In this document: positions 61,553 through 64,000 of the stretch, one piece after another
Layout: every line of letters begins with the position of its first letter
How positions within the stretch are numbered: position 1 is the first letter of the stretch
Origin: Parapedobacter pyrenivorans
Lineage (GTDB): Bacteria > Bacteroidota > Bacteroidia > Sphingobacteriales > Sphingobacteriaceae
Length of the DNA: 64,000 nt
NCBI RefSeq assembly: GCF_014636865.1
Contig: NZ_BMER01000007.1
Coordinates: 6,921-70,920 of the forward strand
Direction: 5' to 3'
The notes under the pieces: generated by a model
What the model saw: only the letters and a program-made list of their open reading frames with translations
Database searches by the model: none
Told to the model about the DNA's origin: nothing
Translations under genes and position numbers: made by a program

Positions 61553-62707
61553 ATGGCAGCAATAACAGCAAAACAGCTGGATCGCATAGGGGGTGATCAC
61601 AAACCGCCGGTTTTTTCGGTGTATATGCCAACCCATCGCAAACATCCCGACAATGCCCAGGATCCTGCTATTTTTAAGAAGCTGGTTCAGGAGTTTGAAC
61701 CTGTGAGAAGCGAATATGTTGGCGACGAAGCCATTCAGGCCATATTCGCTAAGTTTGAAAAATTGGCCGACGATTTCCAATTCTGGCAGCATACAAGGGA
61801 AGGGCTCGCTGTTTTTGCAACACGGGAGTCGTTTGACGTATACCGGCTGACAAGACCAGTCAAACCGCTTGCGGTCGTAGCTGATAGCGCACATACCAAG
61901 CCGTTGCTGCAATACCTGCAAACCAGCGATAGATACCACCTGCTGGTTTTGTCGACCAATACGGCACAGCTTTATGAGGGCGATCGATACCAATTGGATG
62001 AAGTTGACCTATCCGAAGTGGATGTGCCCGAATCGATGATCGATGCCTTGGATCATGAACTGCGCGACTTGCACGCTACGCTGGCTGCCTATCGCACGGC
62101 TACCAATGAAGATTGGAATGCCCGCCAAAATCATGGATTAAAGAAAACCGATATTGATAACGATATTGAACAGTTTTTTAGAGCCGTGGACCGGGCTGTT
62201 ACCGTAAACTATTCCATCCCTTCGCAGCTTCCGCTCATTCTAGCCGCATTGCCTGAGCATCATCACCTGTTTCGGCGTGTAAGCCGCAATAAAAAGCTGG
62301 TAACTGATGGCATAAAAACCAATGCAACAGGTTTGCCTAAGGACGAACTTCGGAAGCTGGCTTGGGAAATCATAGAACCGCACCACACTGCGCGGCTGAA
62401 CGATATCATTCAGCAGTTTAGGCAGGCGGCCACGCACGGGGTGGGCGCTGATCAAATCGAAGCGATCGTCAAAGACGCCTATGACGGTAAGGTAGGCGTG
62501 TTACTGCTTGAAGCAGATCGCTTTGTCCCCGGGCGCATCGTTGGTCGAGATCATGTGGTATTCCATACCGAGAAAGCCGATCACCTCGTAGACGACGTAC
62601 TGGATGACCTGGCAGAACTGGTGCTCCGTCAGGGTGGCGAGGTATGGATAATCCCGAGGGATAGGATGCCCGCCAGCACGGGGGTCGCGTCAATCAACAG
62701 GTATTAG
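61553..62707 (+). CDS. baeRF-type protein (bacterial archaeo-eukaryotic release-factor family)
   Basis: This 384-residue protein opens with the family start AAITAKQLDRIGGDHKPPVF and SVYMPTHRKHPDNAQDPAIF. A middle domain follows with LLVLSTNTAQLYEGDRYQLD and ALPEHHHLFRRVSRNKKLVT. The end has VGVLLLEADRFVPGRIVGRD and GGEVWIIPRDRMP, the eRF1 domain-3-like part. These proteins are thought to act on stalled ribosomes or on a related stress target. A phospholipase-D-type gene starts 17 bases later. Confidence 0.8.
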   Translation: MAAITAKQLDRIGGDHKPPVFSVYMPTHRKHPDNAQDPAIFKKLVQEFEPVRSEYVGDEAIQAIFAKFEKLADDFQFWQHTREGLAVFATRESFDVYRLTRPVKPLAVVADSAHTKPLLQYLQTSDRYHLLVLSTNTAQLYEGDRYQLDEVDLSEVDVPESMIDALDHELRDLHATLAAYRTATNEDWNARQNHGLKKTDIDNDIEQFFRAVDRAVTVNYSIPSQLPLILAALPEHHHLFRRVSRNKKLVTDGIKTNATGLPKDELRKLAWEIIEPHHTARLNDIIQQFRQAATHGVGADQIEAIVKDAYDGKVGVLLLEADRFVPGRIVGRDHVVFHTEKADHLVDDVLDDLAELVLRQGGEVWIIPRDRMPASTGVASINRY

Positions 62708-62724
62708 GTGCTGGATCGAACCCC

Positions 62725-63924
62725 ATGCCCCGTAGAAGAAAAGTCAACCGAAACGACTTTATCCCGAATCACAAAGTACGGTTACTTTTGGGAGGTAAGG
62801 CGTATTTTGATTTGCTTATTGAGTTGATCGAGCATGCGCAGGAGCATATTCATTTGCAGATTTACATTTATGAGGCAGACGCGACAGGTCAACTGATAGC
62901 GGATGCACTCATTGCAGCTTCGAAGCGCGGTGTTGCGGTGCACATATTGGTAGACGGGTATGGCTCGCAAGACTTGGATAAATCTTTTATTGCTCAATTC
63001 AAGGAAAATGGGATCCACTTCCGCGTTTTTGAGCCCTTGCTGCGGAGTAAGAAATTTTATGTTGGTCGTAGGATGCATCATAAGATAGTGGTCATCGATG
63101 CACGGTATGCAATAGTCACGGGTGCCAATATCGGTGACAAATACAACGACCTGCCCGGCCAATCTGCGTGGCTTGATTTTGCGCTATGTATAGAGGGGGA
63201 AATCGCAAACCGCCTATGTAGGGTTTGCTGGATGACATGGAAGAATTTTCAGCCACTTAGGCGCGTACCTGATAAATGGTGTACACCGACGCGTACGGTA
63301 GTTGATTTTGGATACGAGAACAGCTGTGGCGTGCGGATGCGTCGAAACGACTGGGTACGGCGTAAGTACGAGATTACCCGCACGTACAGAGAAATTTTCA
63401 GACAGGCCAACGACCAGGTAATCTTGGTTTCCAGTTATTTCCTGCCGGGCCGTACCGCAAGGAAATGTATTGAAACAGCGATCAGGCGGGGCGTGGTAGT
63501 GAAACTGGTTATTTGCAGCCGCATGGATGTGCCGCTAGTTAAGGACGCCGAGCGATTTATGTATGATTGGCTCCTGCAATTGGGTGTAGAAATCTACGAA
63601 TATGCCGGAACCATGCTGCATGGTAAATTGGCTACTTGCGATGGACGCTGGATGACGATTGGCTCATTCAACGTCAATGATCTCAGCGCCCGCGTGAGTA
63701 TTGAGCTAAACCTGGATGTAAAGGGCGATACGTTTGTACGGCGGACCATAAATAAATTAGAGCACGTTATGAAAAACCAATGCGTGCGTATAAAAAGCGA
63801 AGATTTCGAATCTCAAAACAGTCCCTTCAATCGAATGAAGCGTTGGGCATCATTCAGGATTTTACGGTTCATTTTCTTTCTGGGCACATTTTATATGAAA
63901 CAGGAGAAGCGGGGACGCGATTGA
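62725..63924 (+). CDS. Phospholipase-D-superfamily enzyme (cardiolipin-synthase-like)
   Basis: This 399-residue enzyme has two HKD motifs. The first is near residue 118 (MHHKIVVIDARYAIVTGANI, with H118, K120 and D125). The second is near residue 302 (MLHGKLATCDGRWMTIGSFN). No membrane helices come before the first motif, unlike classical Cls, so it belongs to the soluble or peripheral ClsB-like branch. It would form cardiolipin or exchange head-groups. It is the last complete gene of the window. Confidence 0.9.
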   Translation: MPRRRKVNRNDFIPNHKVRLLLGGKAYFDLLIELIEHAQEHIHLQIYIYEADATGQLIADALIAASKRGVAVHILVDGYGSQDLDKSFIAQFKENGIHFRVFEPLLRSKKFYVGRRMHHKIVVIDARYAIVTGANIGDKYNDLPGQSAWLDFALCIEGEIANRLCRVCWMTWKNFQPLRRVPDKWCTPTRTVVDFGYENSCGVRMRRNDWVRRKYEITRTYREIFRQANDQVILVSSYFLPGRTARKCIETAIRRGVVVKLVICSRMDVPLVKDAERFMYDWLLQLGVEIYEYAGTMLHGKLATCDGRWMTIGSFNVNDLSARVSIELNLDVKGDTFVRRTINKLEHVMKNQCVRIKSEDFESQNSPFNRMKRWASFRILRFIFFLGTFYMKQEKRGRD

Positions 63925-64000
63925 TGGAACGCCTATTCAAAATTTCTCAAACAATCATCGGGGTCGATTGTCAACACTGTAAGAATGGACGCCCGAGGAT
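63924..64000 (+). CDS. Possible start of another gene, cut by the window edge
   Basis: An ATG overlaps the last base of the previous stop and its frame stays open for 25 codons to the edge (MERLFKISQTIIGVDCQHCK). The CxxC pair is suggestive but the fragment is too short to judge. Confidence 0.3.
   Translation, partial: MERLFKISQTIIGVDCQHCKNGRPR

Overview
The window reads as chromosomal DNA of a Bacteroidota bacterium, most likely a member of the Sphingobacteriaceae (Parapedobacter/Olivibacter-like; the genus is a guess). Reasons: a PorP/SprF-type type IX secretion gene at the left edge, several promoters of the Bacteroidota form TAnnTTTG with a TTG/TTTG about 16-20 bases upstream, mostly weak Shine-Dalgarno sites, LxxC-type lipoprotein signals, SemiSWEET, SRPBCC/AHSA1 and DUF892 families, and a mid-range G+C content. 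No rRNA, tRNA, CRISPR array or complete insertion sequence was seen.

Layout. 0-0.3 kb: 3' end of a PorP/SprF gene. 0.5-6.8 kb: a surface-fibre locus, with a LuxR-type response regulator and a 936-residue usher-like outer-membrane protein on the plus strand, converging on a three-gene minus-strand operon (small subunit, PapD-like chaperone, multidomain subunit). This is the best candidate for a little-described system. 6.8-15.8 kb: two membrane proteins (DUF421, DUF389) and an osmolyte block: an AGCS amino-acid symporter, proC-proB-proA and a BCCT betaine/choline transporter. 15.8-26 kb: a patchwork of accessory genes and gene remains: a broken unknown gene, a spondin-domain lipoprotein with a peroxiredoxin, an AraC regulator, a PIN toxin/antitoxin pair enclosed by two copies of an AraC 3' end, an ECF sigma operon, an AraC-like pseudogene, an ArsR-SRPBCC operon with nested palindromic operators, a histidine-rich putative metal locus, a YetF remnant and SemiSWEET. 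26-31 kb: two L,D-transpeptidases, an AraC regulator, a nucleotidyltransferase and a phosphoesterase.

31-64 kb looks like a general-stress island. It holds three DUF892 ferritin-like proteins, a large KatE catalase with an ankyrin protein nearby, CinA-like and KTSC proteins, metallo-beta-lactamase-fold hydrolases, short-chain and zinc dehydrogenases, a FAD/Rieske oxidoreductase, YihY, an M23 peptidase, a CvpA-CAP fusion, a baeRF protein and a phospholipase-D enzyme. In its centre (47-56.4 kb) lies the likely control unit: two histidine kinases, three stand-alone receiver proteins, a complete stressosome set (RsbR, RsbS, RsbT, and an RsbT-RsbX-like fusion) in one tight operon with one of the kinases, and two very similar ECF sigma factors that share an almost identical upstream element. 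No SigB, RsbW or RsbV is visible, so the inferred pathway runs from stressosome to kinase/receivers and perhaps to the ECF sigma factors and the surrounding stress genes; that last link is inference.
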